Below are positions 13,720-22,873 of a DNA stretch of 33,864 bases, one piece after another; within the stretch, counting starts at the first letter, position 1, and each line of letters begins with the position of its first letter. The notes under the pieces are model-generated. The model was given only the letters and a program-made list of their open reading frames with translations, made no database searches and was not told the DNA's origin. Position numbers and translations under genes: made by a program. The stretch covers positions 1 through 33,864 of the forward strand of contig JAHBMJ010004721.1 in the NCBI GenBank assembly GCA_018398765.1. Reading direction: 5' to 3'. Source of the stretch: Chromera velia (lineage: Eukaryota; Sar; Chromeraceae).

Positions 13720-13734
13720 AGGCGGGCCCGATCT
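13692..13734 (+). promoter_or_regulatory. Candidate -1 programmed ribosomal frameshift signal between gag and pol
   Basis: The heptamer G GGA AAC (13692-13698) is in the gag frame in exact X-XXY-YYZ register. After an 8-nt spacer, 13707-13716 can pair with 13725-13734 (10 bp including two G-U pairs) around an 8-nt loop that begins with the gag stop TAG (13717). A -1 shift at the heptamer moves from the gag frame into the frame encoding the protease. The element's other apparent frame changes lack such a signal. Confidence 0.7.
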
Positions 13735-16700
13735 CCCATCATGCGGTCTATAGAGACCTGCCTCCTCTCGTTCCCGCCGTGTATGCAAGAGAGGAGGACC
13801 CCATATGCATGTCTGCCAGTCACCCTCACAGGGAGGAGGAGAGTCGCCCTGCTGTCTCGGTGCAAGTTGCGTCTGTTGAGGTAAAACCACGTCCGTGGGT
13901 GAGTGTTTTGCTTTTTGGAAAGCCCGCGTCTGCATTGCTTGATTCAGGTTCCCAAGTTACTTTCGTTGATGTGGGGTGCTTTGCTGCTGCCGATGTGGAG
14001 ATGAAATCCCCCAGTGTGGGGTTGGTTGCTTTGGGCAATAATTCAGTGCCGTGTGTTGGGGAGACAATTGCTGAGATTGCACATCCCTCAGATCCCGGGA
14101 AAAGGTTTGAACATCCGGTGTTGGTGGCTGAGGGTTCGGGGTATGACATTGTGTTGGGCATGGATTTCTTGAGGTGGTACTCGGAGGTGAGGTATACATT
14201 TGAAAAAGACAGGTTGCAGGTGGGAGACCTGCCATGCAGAGTTCGGTGTGTGGTATGATGATGGGGTGGAGCCAACAAAGGTGTGTGCGGTAAAGAGAAC
14301 AAGGGTTCCTGCGTGGCATCGCAGTCTCCTGCACGTGCGAATCGATGCACCAGATGAAGCAGATGTCCTCATCTGAAAAGGGTTTCCCCGTTCCCTTCCG
14401 GGTCTTGCGGTGCCTGCACAGATCGCGACTGTCCGTGCAGGTGTGGCTGTGATCGAGGTCATGAACGTCTCCCGTTCAAAAAAAAACGGTGGGACCAAAA
14501 GTGACCTTAACACACGCTGAGCCCTCAACCCACATAGCCGCAGTCAGTGCCATTTCGGCGTCTCTCACTCAGTCTAAGCCGGTCCCTTTCCTTTCGTCTC
14601 CTCCCTGTCCTCAGCCTTCTGCTCAGGTGGGAGGTGCCCGTGCATCCGTCCCTCCTGACCTAGGGGAAAAGTCAACGTCCAAAGAGGGAGTGAAGGGAGG
14701 GAGGGAGCAAACGGACCTGCCTCCTGTCGATTTGAGTGCCGTGCCAGAGGAGTGGAAGCCGCAGTATTTGGAGTTGTTAGAGGAATTTTCGGATATTTGG
14801 AGTAGAGAGAGATTCGATGTGGGAACGTTGAGGCTTCAGGAGAAGCCCTATTACACAAAAATTCCGACAAACAGAGACACACCGGTCCGATGGAGCCAGG
14901 ACCGCATGCTCTATCACCGCAGAGACGAAGTCAAGAAGGAGCTTAACGCAATGCAGGAAGGGGGAATCATCAAGCCTTCACAGTCACCGTGGGCAGCACC
15001 TGTTGTCCTTGTGAAGAAACCTGATGGGTCCATCCGCTTTTGCCTTGACTTCAGACGTCTGAATGAAGTCACCAAGTGGGACTTTTTCCTCCTCCCTCAC
15101 ATCCAGGAGACCCTCGACCGTTTGGCCGGTTCCTCTGTGTTTTCCGCCTTGGATTATACATCCGGCTATCATCAGATCCTTCTGGATCCAGATGATGCAG
15201 AGAAGACCGCATTCATCACCCCCTTCGGACTTTTTGAGTTCGTTAGAATGCCGTTTGGTCTTGTAAATGCCCCTGCAATCTTTCAACGGGCAATGTCGAT
15301 GGTCCTTGCAGCCCTCCCGAGAGATATAGCGCTCGTCTACGTTGACGACGTGATTGTCTTCTCATGAGGGCATCAGCAGCATCTGCAGGACTTGAGGGAG
15401 GTTTTCCTTCTCGTCCGAGTTGCAGGTCTCAAGTTGCGGTTGGAGAAGGCACAAATTGGAAAGGTGGAGGTTGAGTATCTTGGGCACACCGTCTCTGCTC
15501 GGGGTGTGCGTCCAAGCAAGAAGAACACCGAGAAGGTCAAGAATTGGCCGACCCCAACTGACCGTGCACGTCTGCGCACGTTTGTCTTCCTGTGCAATTA
15601 TTACCACTCTTTTGTCTCTGGGTTCGCATGGATAGCTCACCCTCTCAATGAGCTTTTCCGGCCTTTTGACGAGAAGGGACAGCTGCGCCCCTTTATCTGG
15701 ACAGCAGAAGCCGATGCAGCCTTCCAAGAGCTGCGCCGTCGTCTCACTGAGCCCCCCGTTCTGTGCTTTCCCAACATGCACACTCCCTTCATTGTGAAGC
15801 CCAACGCATGTGATGTGTCGATTGGGGGAGTGCTCGTGCAACTCAAAGACGGGAAAGAGCGGGTGGTTGCGTATGCAAGCAGAAGGCTGCAGGGTGCTGA
15901 GTTGAATTATGGAATGCCAGAGAAGGAGGCGTTAGCTGGGTTGTTTTGTTGCAGACAGTGGAGACATTATTTGCTTGGCAGCTCCGTCTTTCTCCGCGTG
16001 ATTCACACAGATCACAAGCCAAATCTGGCTATGGAGAAGAATAAGCTTGCCAACAAGCGGGTAGAGAAATGGGCGTTAGAGCTACAGGAGTATGGGCTGC
16101 AGTTTCTGTACAAAGAGGGAAAGAGCCACACAGATGCAGATGCGGTGTCGAGGATGCCCATGCCGGCTGAACACTCAGTCGACACAGGGGCCCCGTTCTG
16201 TCGACACTGCTCTCGTCCGGTCGATAGAGGCAGCGCGGAGAGGCCAGGCTTTAAGGCCGCGATTGCTGGGGCAACAGGGAATGCCCTCCCCATGCAAGCG
16301 GCTCTCCCTTTTCTTGAAAAGGTCCGTTCCTCTGTTCCCTCTGACCCTGCTGTGCGAGACGTGTATGAGTATCTGAAGACGGGCACTCTGCCCACTGAAG
16401 GAAATCGAATGAAAGCAGTGATGGTGCAGGAGAGTCTCTTTGAATTGCGGGACGGGTTGCTGTACCGTTATGTGGGAGAGACGGAACAGCTGTATGTGCC
16501 CACACACCTGAGAGAGACTGTCATGGTGATGCACCATGACCATCCGATGGGAGGCCACATTGCAGGCAGACGTTTGGCAGAGAGGTTGTTGAGAGAATTC
16601 TGGTGGCCAGGTCTTCAGAAAAATGTGGGGGAATGGGTAGAGAAGTGTCGTCCGTGCCAAGAGAGGAGAGCAGCAGCACCGCAGAGAACCCCTCATACGC

Positions 16701-18022
16701 TCCCCATCCCGACCCGCCCTTTTCAGGTGGTTGGGATCGATGTGAAGGGACCCCTCCCGCTGACAAAACGAGGGAACCGATTCGTTCTCGTGGTGACGTG
16801 TGCACTCACCCGATAGCCCGAGACATTTGCCCTCCCCGAAGTGCCTGGATGGATGATGGCGAAAATTCTCTTCGAGGAGATCATTTGCCGCTATGGGTTC
16901 ATTGAGGTGTTGGTGTCCGACCGTGGCACGAACTTCCTCAGTGAAATCGTAAGGGAGCTCCTTGCTCTCATGCGTTCCCGACACCATACCACCACCGGAT
17001 ATCATCCGCAGACGAACGGGATCCCAGAATGCTTCAACCGTTCCTGGGCAGAAGGGGTAGGGAAGCAGCTAGATGATGAGAAGAGGGATTGGGATCTGTA
17101 CCTTCAGCCCTTCAATGCTGCCTACCGCACGGCCCCCCATTCCGAAACGGGGCTGTCTCCATTTGAGCTTCTCTTCGCACACACACCGCAGTCTGTGCTG
17201 AGAGTTCAGCCAATCGCAGAAGGAGCCAGAACACCCCCTGTCTGCTATGATGAGTACTATGGATTCATTCGGCAGAAGCGAGTGGAAAAGATTGACAGAG
17301 CGGTCAACTGAGCAGAGAGGGAGCGACAGGCAAGAGAGAGACGAAATCCCCTGCGCATGACTCGAAGGTTTCGAGTGGGAGATCGCATTCTCCTCCGTCG
17401 TCCTGTCCCTCAGCTCGGCTTCCCTGCTTTCAGTGCGAAGGCAGATGGACCTTTTGTCGTGGTCGGCATACCACGCAACCGACCGCATGTCGCTGTGATT
17501 CGACTGATTGGAGGAAAGAAGAGGGAAGTTGTGAGTGAGGACCGATTACAGTTGTAGAAAGAAGGAAAGAAGGATGGAGATGGACATGAGAGGGGAGGGG
17601 AAGAGATCCCCGCAGGTCCGCGAGCAGCGTCTCGTGAGAGAGAAGATGATGGAGAGGCAGAGGAAGACTCTGCAGAAGACAAGAGAGAGAGAGAAGAGAA
17701 GCCTGTCCCCCGCTTGGGCGATCGCCCCGCCATATTCAGGATAGGGGACGATCCTGAGATGGATGAGCTTTTCGACGAGCTCGGACTGGGAGATGAGTTG
17801 GAGGTTCGTCCAGAGGAAAGGCAGCGAGAGAAGGGAAGACGGAAAGCGCCTCAGCCAGTACGGATTCTGGCTGGACGGCCCTCAGAGGAAGGAGAGGAGG
17901 AGTATCGAGTCTCCTTCGATGATGGGACTTTCGCATGGATGAAGGAGAGTGAGGTGGATGCACCAGAGTTGGTAGGTGCATACGAGAGAGCAAAGGAGAA
18001 ATTTTTCTGGCAAGTGCAATGA
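13699..18022 (+). pseudogene. pol: pol of the Ty3/gypsy element: protease, RT, RNase H, integrase, chromo-like tail
   Basis: The protease (to ~14253) has the active-site motif LLDSGSQVTF at 13941 and IVLGMDFL. The linker switches frame near 14251 and again at the A-run near 14478; from 14489 to 18022 the frame is constant. [27 protein letters not shown], and YVDD at 15338-15349. RNase H (~15750-16160): the first catalytic Asp position is Asn (AAC at 15803-15805), while HTDHKP is kept. Integrase (~16520-17550): HHCC finger ending CRPC, then D (VGIDVKGP), D (VSDRGTNF) and E (TNGIPECFNR). Residues encoded at ~17850-18000 (ILAGRPSEEGEEEYRVSFDD...FAWMKESEVD) resemble a chromodomain. In-frame stops are TGA 14374, TGA 15365, TAG 16814, TGA 17309 and TAG 17555, then the terminal TGA at 18020. 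Confidence 0.9.
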
Positions 18023-18250
18023 ATGTCTCGCTGTGATTGCTGTCTTTGTCTTTCTGAGTGGTTGAGTGAGGCAAACCCTCTTTCCCTTCTTGCTCGAATG
18101 TGCGAAAGGATGGACGCATCTGAAGCCTCTGTGAATGAACGGAAACGACCTCGTCGGGGTATGGGCAGCCCCCGGGAGTTCGAGTGGTATGTGACATGTT
18201 GACGTGTCTCTGCTTTGTCCTTTGTATGATCTGCTCGGGACGAGCAGACT
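18023..18250. other. 3' untranslated part of the LTR element
   Basis: About 230 bp between the end of the pol frame and the polypurine tract. No envelope-like or accessory frame is visible. Confidence 0.6.
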
Positions 18251-18261
18251 GGAGGGGGGAG
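18251..18261 (+). other. Polypurine tract of the LTR element
   Basis: GGAGGGGGGAG ends 4 nt before the 3' LTR, where the plus-strand primer of LTR retrotransposons is expected. Confidence 0.85.
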
Positions 18262-18265
18262 TGGT

Positions 18266-18678
18266 TGTTAGGCCTCAGAGACGAGCGGCCGGGGTGGCGC
18301 TCTGGGCCGAAGGGACGCGAGGAGTGCGGTCCCGGAGGACCAAAGTGATTGACGTACGCCGCGCACGCGAGTCATGCAACACTTTCCAAACAACACTTGA
18401 TTGCGTTGCACTGAATTGAACAAACAGACTGTATTGCAATAAATGAAAAGACGTCATAGAGAAATGATGATACAGAGTCTCCTTCTGTATTGGACATGCG
18501 CAATACAGAGCGTCCGAATTAAATCTAAATAAACGTGGTTGAAAGATCCAGAGCACTATGCGTCACAGTCTCTATGTAATGTCCAATCAAACTGGAAGAA
18601 CGACCCGAACCAAGGATGCACAGACTTTACACGTAAGTTGATAGTCGTCATGCTGCTGTCACGCTAGCCATACCAACA
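18266..18678 (+). repeat. 3' LTR
   Basis: 413 bp, the same length as the 5' LTR, with seven substitutions. It ends CCAACA and is followed by TGCTA at 18679-18683. Confidence 0.95.
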
Positions 18679-18724
18679 TGCTAGCTATAAAATTAGTATG
18701 AATCTAATAATGATAATTAACACG

Positions 18725-18960
18725 TTTGTAATAGACTACACAGTATAGTTAGCCTGAGTTAGGAGTAACCAATGTTTTGGTAGTTGTGTTGCTTTGATAT
18801 TTATTTATATTTTAAATCACTAAAAAGACTTTTTTTTCAGTTTTATTACTGAATAAAATAAAATAACTGGTGTTACATCAAAAAAACACTTGTTATTAAT
18901 ATGAACAACACTTGGTACCACCACCGAGTTACTCCTAACCGTACTGTGTAGTATTACAAG
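18725..18960. mobile_element. Small AT-rich foldback (MITE-like) sequence
   Basis: The left arm starting TTTGTAATAGACTACACAGTA (18725) and containing GTTAGGAGTAAC is matched in inverted orientation by the right arm ending CTGTGTAGTATTACAAG (18960). Arms are about 55-60 nt with a ~10-nt insertion (a partial GTTAG duplication) in the left arm. The ~120-bp centre is AT-rich with no coding potential. No clear target duplication was identified, so it may be a MITE remnant or a simple inverted repeat. Confidence 0.5.
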
Positions 18961-19419
18961 ACTATGACTGTTTGTTAAGAATACATTATGAACATTTTCT
19001 AGAATTATTTCAGATTTATATATTAAATTAATGTATGCTGGAAATAAAAATCCTAATAAACACATTGAGTCTCAGAGTTATAAAGTCTTTATAGTTGCAT
19101 GAGCCCCCTGCTAGGCACCCAGTTGAGTTTGAATGAAGTCAAATTGATAGAAGTAGATGAAATAGAGTTTGAACTGGGTGTAAAGGTCTTTTACCGTGAT
19201 GATTATGCGACCGAACCCTGCAGCCATCGTAACTCAATGGCGAAGAGCCCGTCTTGATGAACAAGGTACAGCCAAAGCAATGCCAAAGCAGTTTGCAGTT
19301 CACGTGATTCCACGTGATTGGGGGGCAGTACGAAAACGTTTTTTTCGTGTGTTCTTCTTTTCTCCCTGAAACAGAAGTTTCGGCAGAGCTTTTTGCATAA
19401 AACTGGAGTTTTACTTTGC
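18961..19419. other. AT-rich intergenic sequence
   Basis: No gene recognised. Minus-strand splice-like signals exist toward 19370 (CTGTTTCAG read on the minus strand) and could belong to downstream exons of the minus-strand gene at 19837-21066; this could not be resolved. Confidence 0.35.
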
Positions 19420-19836
19420 TTAAAGCTTGCTTGGCTTAGCTTTTGACTTACCCTCTTCTCGCCCCCCCCCTTGCTCCTTTTCAAGTTTCGCCTTCCGTTT
19501 TCGAACTTCTGCCAAGACATTTCCGAATCCTGTACGGGTGGCCATGTACACATCCGAGCTCTCGCGGTCTACCTGCACATATGCGGACACACTCACACAT
19601 ACATTACTGTCCGACACATACGAATGCACACAAACACGCACACGGAAATCGTGATCCCCAGACGTTGTCAGCACTTTTCTTGAAAGAGGACCAGACTTCT
19701 CCGCATCCAATCGCGTCAGTTGAACCCCACAGTCACCAAAATCCCCAAAATCCTGCAAATCATCAAAATCAGACGGGCAGCCCATCCCCAACGCTGTCTA
19801 CGCACACAGAGAGATCAAATTCCAGAACGAACCCAC

Positions 19837-21066
19837 CTTGATGTGAGAGAAGTACCCAAAGGAGAGAACTCTCTGCACAACATTCTCCCGTTCTGCCGCT
19901 GTCCACTTTGAATAGGGCCTGCCCACCTGAGCCATAGAGCAGCCAAAACCAGCTTTGATGAAGAAAAGAAACGCAAATGCAAGCGAGATCTCACTTTGTC
20001 TGTTTGCACGTCGGCATAAGAAGTGCAAATGATTCGAGACAGAAGGGAGGAAAAATACAAAAAAGAAAGGAAGGGGAGGGAGGGAAGGAGGGGGGGAAGG
20101 AGGGAGGGTGGGAGAGGGAGAGAGGGGAGTGGGGAGAGGGAGAGAGGAGGGAGAGAGGAGAGAGAGGGAGAGAGGGAGAGAGGGAGAGATGGAAAGAGGG
20201 ACCTGCCGACAGACAAGCTGATTAAGGAGCCCTTCAACACTCACTCCTTCGACTGAGACCCATTGAATGCTCCACCAAACCAACCAACGAACCAACAACC
20301 GACTCACCAAGGGTCTGAGTACTTCCACGAGAAAGTCTGTTGTCAGACCTCTGTCGGGAGGGGCGTCTTCTCGTTTCGCCTTCTTCATCACTGTCTTCTT
20401 TCCAATTTCCACTTTGCTCACACCCTTCCTCCCTTCCGCACCTTCCTCCGCGTCTCCTTCGTCTCCGGCCTCTCCATTCGCACTTCTTTTTCTCCGAGTC
20501 TCCTTCCCACCTTCTTCCTCTTCTTGCAAACACGTCATCAAAGGGCCAATCTCATCACACTCAAGAGCAAAGTTGAAACATGCCAAGTCGTGTCCATCAT
20601 ACTCGTCTGCGAGGTTGAAGAGGTCCTCTGGGGTTCTGATCTTGCCGTCTCCTTCCAACACCTCCAGAGACGGCACATCCTCCAAAAACAACAAACCACA
20701 ACCCTTCGCCTGACCCCCTGAGGACGTCTTCTCAACCTTCAGCACAGCCAACAAACCGGCATTCATCTGGTGGAATGAGGGGGGTTCCACAGAGGCACCG
20801 ACGAGGATGTACATCTGCCCCTTAACTTTGCCAGTCAAATCAAAAACGTGCACTTCTTTCTCCGCACCTCCGTCCCCCCCCTTCTCTCCTGACGGACCCT
20901 CATCCCCATTCGTCCAGCTGGCCCTCCCTTTGAAGGACTGGGCAGAGGGTGCAGAAGATGAAGAGGATTGTAGGCTTACCTCTGACACCGTAAATTCAAA
21001 TGTGACGGGAGATGACGTTTCCCCGTAGACGCCGTCTGTCACAGTGCCCGTCCAAGCCTCCGACAT
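19837..21066 (-). CDS. Unrecognised protein with acidic/basic tail and Myb/SANT-like second exon (partial model)
   Basis: Exon 1 is 21066-20308 (ATG TCG GAG GCT TGG; 253 codons, ending at donor TTG/GTGAGT). It begins MSEAWTGTVTDGVYGE, followed by a mixed alpha/beta-looking region (VHVFDLTGKVKGQMYILVGA; GLLFLEDVPSLEVLEGDG; LADEYDGHDLACFNFALECDE) and a Glu/Lys/Arg-rich low-complexity segment. The proposed intron 20307-19927 is pyrimidine-rich. Exon 2, 19926-19837 (30 codons, YSKWTAAERENVVQRVLSFG...), fits the spacing of a Myb/SANT first helix pair; it ends at donor AAG/GTGGGT. Further exons are expected to the left. A candidate starts at 19752 after TTTGCAG (minus strand) and stays open to ~19420, but its boundaries were not fixed. 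The function is unknown; a chromatin or DNA-binding role is only a guess from exon 2. Confidence 0.55.
20050..20200. repeat. Purine-rich (GGGA/GAGA) low-complexity tract inside the minus-strand intron
   Basis: A 150-bp plus-strand run of GGGAGG, GGGAGA and AGAGAGGG units is the CT-rich polypyrimidine part of intron 1 of the minus-strand gene. Open frames across it are compositional. Confidence 0.7.
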
Positions 21067-21078
21067 GACGGTCTCCAA

Positions 21079-21893
21079 AAGTTCAGACTGATAGTGACAC
21101 AGAGATCTGAAAACGAAGCAAGTACCCGCCTACTGTTATGCGTGTGCGAAGTGCGGAAAGTCTTCCCAATCAAAGGTCGAATTCTCCTCGAGACTGATTG
21201 ACTGACCTTCATACAATTTGTCTTGCAGCAAGCAACACGTGCATATGTAGACCACTTAGGTCAGAATCGGTCGGGCGTTGCGTCGATTCATGAATCTTTG
21301 ATCGATTCTTCAGCGAGAATGGTTATGAGCTGTCACAGCAGCAGTTGAGCTGCTGTATGGCCTTGGGAGTCTGAGGCATTAGATCGATCGAAGCAACGGT
21401 GCACGCATGACGACTGGGCGGTGCATGTTTTCGGGCTGGGCCCGGCCATTCAAGCGCCATTCATGCATGGGCCGAAAAGATGCACGCGCGCGGCCCGGCC
21501 GGCCGGGGGGCGCGCATGCACGGAGAGCCGAGCTTCATGCATGCACTTAAGTCAGCTCGCACATAGCTCGGCACGAAAACTGCATGATTTTTTTTCAGAC
21601 TGAAAAAAGAAACTTGCATGTACCGTCCGGACCAGTAACAGAGGCCAGATTCACTTTCCTTCTTCTGTCACTATCGATATATGTGCAGACTCAACATAGT
21701 TGTTGTCCATCGAGCTGAAGATTTGTGGCCGTCTACTTTATAAACGATAACTGACAGTTTGATCCGAGTCCCCACAACGCACACCTTGAGACGGTGTCCG
21801 AGAAGAGACTTCAGGTCTCTGTAGTTCATCATCCTGCATCTTCACGCCTTCTCGTTCAGAGACACGCTTTCTGACTCACTATATAGATCAAGC
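21079..21893. other. Divergent intergenic region between the minus-strand gene and the membrane protein gene
   Basis: The two flanking genes point away from each other, so both promoters should lie here. It contains a GC-rich hairpin (TGCACGCGCG at ~21481 against CGCGCATGCA at ~21511, around GCCCGGCCGGCCGG) and a T8CAGACTGA6-type inverted repeat at ~21589-21608. Frequent CATGCA/TGCATG motifs occur from 21400 to 21620. CTATATAGATC lies only ~14 bp before the ATG at 21894. Confidence 0.4.
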
Positions 21894-22873
21894 ATGCCGT
21901 CACGCCAGCTGTCCATGGGGGGTCTAGGCCTCTGTTCGAAGGAAAAGTTCCTGCTGGCATCTCTGTGTTTCTTCGCCTTCATGACCTTGAGTCATTCAAG
22001 TGAGTGTCACTCTGCTTGCTTGACCCTCGATGGTACCCTCTTCTCCTTTCTCCTGACGATCCCGCTCTTCCCCTTTTCTGTCCTGATACTCTGTTCCTTG
22101 TGTTCTGTGGCCTGTCTCGCCCCTGCGGCCAGACTAACGGTCTTTTTGCGTCGTCTCCTTTGGCCTGCATGCGTGCAGGTGTCTCCAATGTGCCTGAGGG
22201 TCATGAGCGAGGCGACAGCCACAGAATGCTGCGGGGGGGTGAGGATATACAAGAGGTTGCACTACTAAGGAGGGGAGTAAGGGCAGGAAGAGGAGGGAGA
22301 GGAGGAGGAGGAGGAAGAGGAGTTTACATAGCCCCTCGTCCTAGCGGGGGTGGAGGGGGAGGTGCGGGTGCCATTGCGGGAGGTGTAATTGGCGGTTTGC
22401 TCTTTGTTGTTCTCTGTTGTTGTCGTGGTGTGATCTGCAAGGCCCTTTGTAGCAGAGGGGAGTCCATCGAATCACCCAGCCCCCAAGACCAGTACTGGTC
22501 GAAGGAAGCAGTGCAGGCTAGAGAGGAGCAGAGAAGGAGACAGGCGTATGAGGCTCAGCAGAGAAATCAGCATCAACACCAGTATCAGTACAGGTGGCCG
22601 GGACCGACATTCAACAGACAGCCCCAACCTCCAACTGAACCTTTCTACACCTCCTCAAACACCACACCCACACACCCCCAGTCTGGTGCTCCCACCGCCC
22701 CCCCTGCCAGAGAGGACCGGGAGCCAGGAGAAGAACCCCCCCCCTCCGCCCCTCCTTCATCAACGAGGGCGGTCATTCCACTTCCCCCCTCTGCCAACGC
22801 TACCGTGGCCATGAACATTCCCATTCCTCTTCCCCCCTCGGACGCCGCTGCAGAGGCAATGAACGCTCCCTAG
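21894..22873 (+). CDS. Small single-pass membrane protein with signal peptide, Gly-rich TM segment and Pro-rich tail (2 exons)
   Basis: Exon 1 is 21894-21999 and exon 2 is 22179-22873, joined in phase (A|GT = Ser36) across GTGAGT...GTGCAG, giving 266 residues. Residues ~18-35 (KFLLASLCFFAFMTLSHS) are a signal peptide. Residues 37-95 are a short Arg/Gly-rich ectodomain. Residues ~97-117 (GAGAIAGGVIGGLLFVVLCC) are a glycine-rich transmembrane helix followed by five cysteines in 18 residues, possible palmitoylation sites. The cytoplasmic tail is first charged and Gln-rich, then Pro-rich, and ends with two copies of an I-P-L-P-P-S-x-A motif. No family is recognised. The topology would be type I if the leader is cleaved. 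The stop is TAG. Confidence 0.7.

Larger units (their letters stand above)
11959..18678 (+). mobile_element. Complete Ty3/gypsy-type LTR retrotransposon, 6720 bp, inactivated
   Basis: Two 413-bp LTRs with TGTT...AACA ends are flanked by TGCTA duplications. They enclose a primer-binding-type site, gag, protease, reverse transcriptase, RNase H, integrase (in that order, which defines Ty3/gypsy) and a polypurine tract. The LTRs differ at 7 of 413 positions counted by eye (6 transitions, 1 transversion) with no indels, so insertion was fairly recent. The coding region carries about ten nonsense codons and apparent frame changes near 14251 and at the A-run near 14478, so this copy cannot make intact Pol. 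No envelope-like gene is present between integrase and the 3' LTR. Confidence 0.95.
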
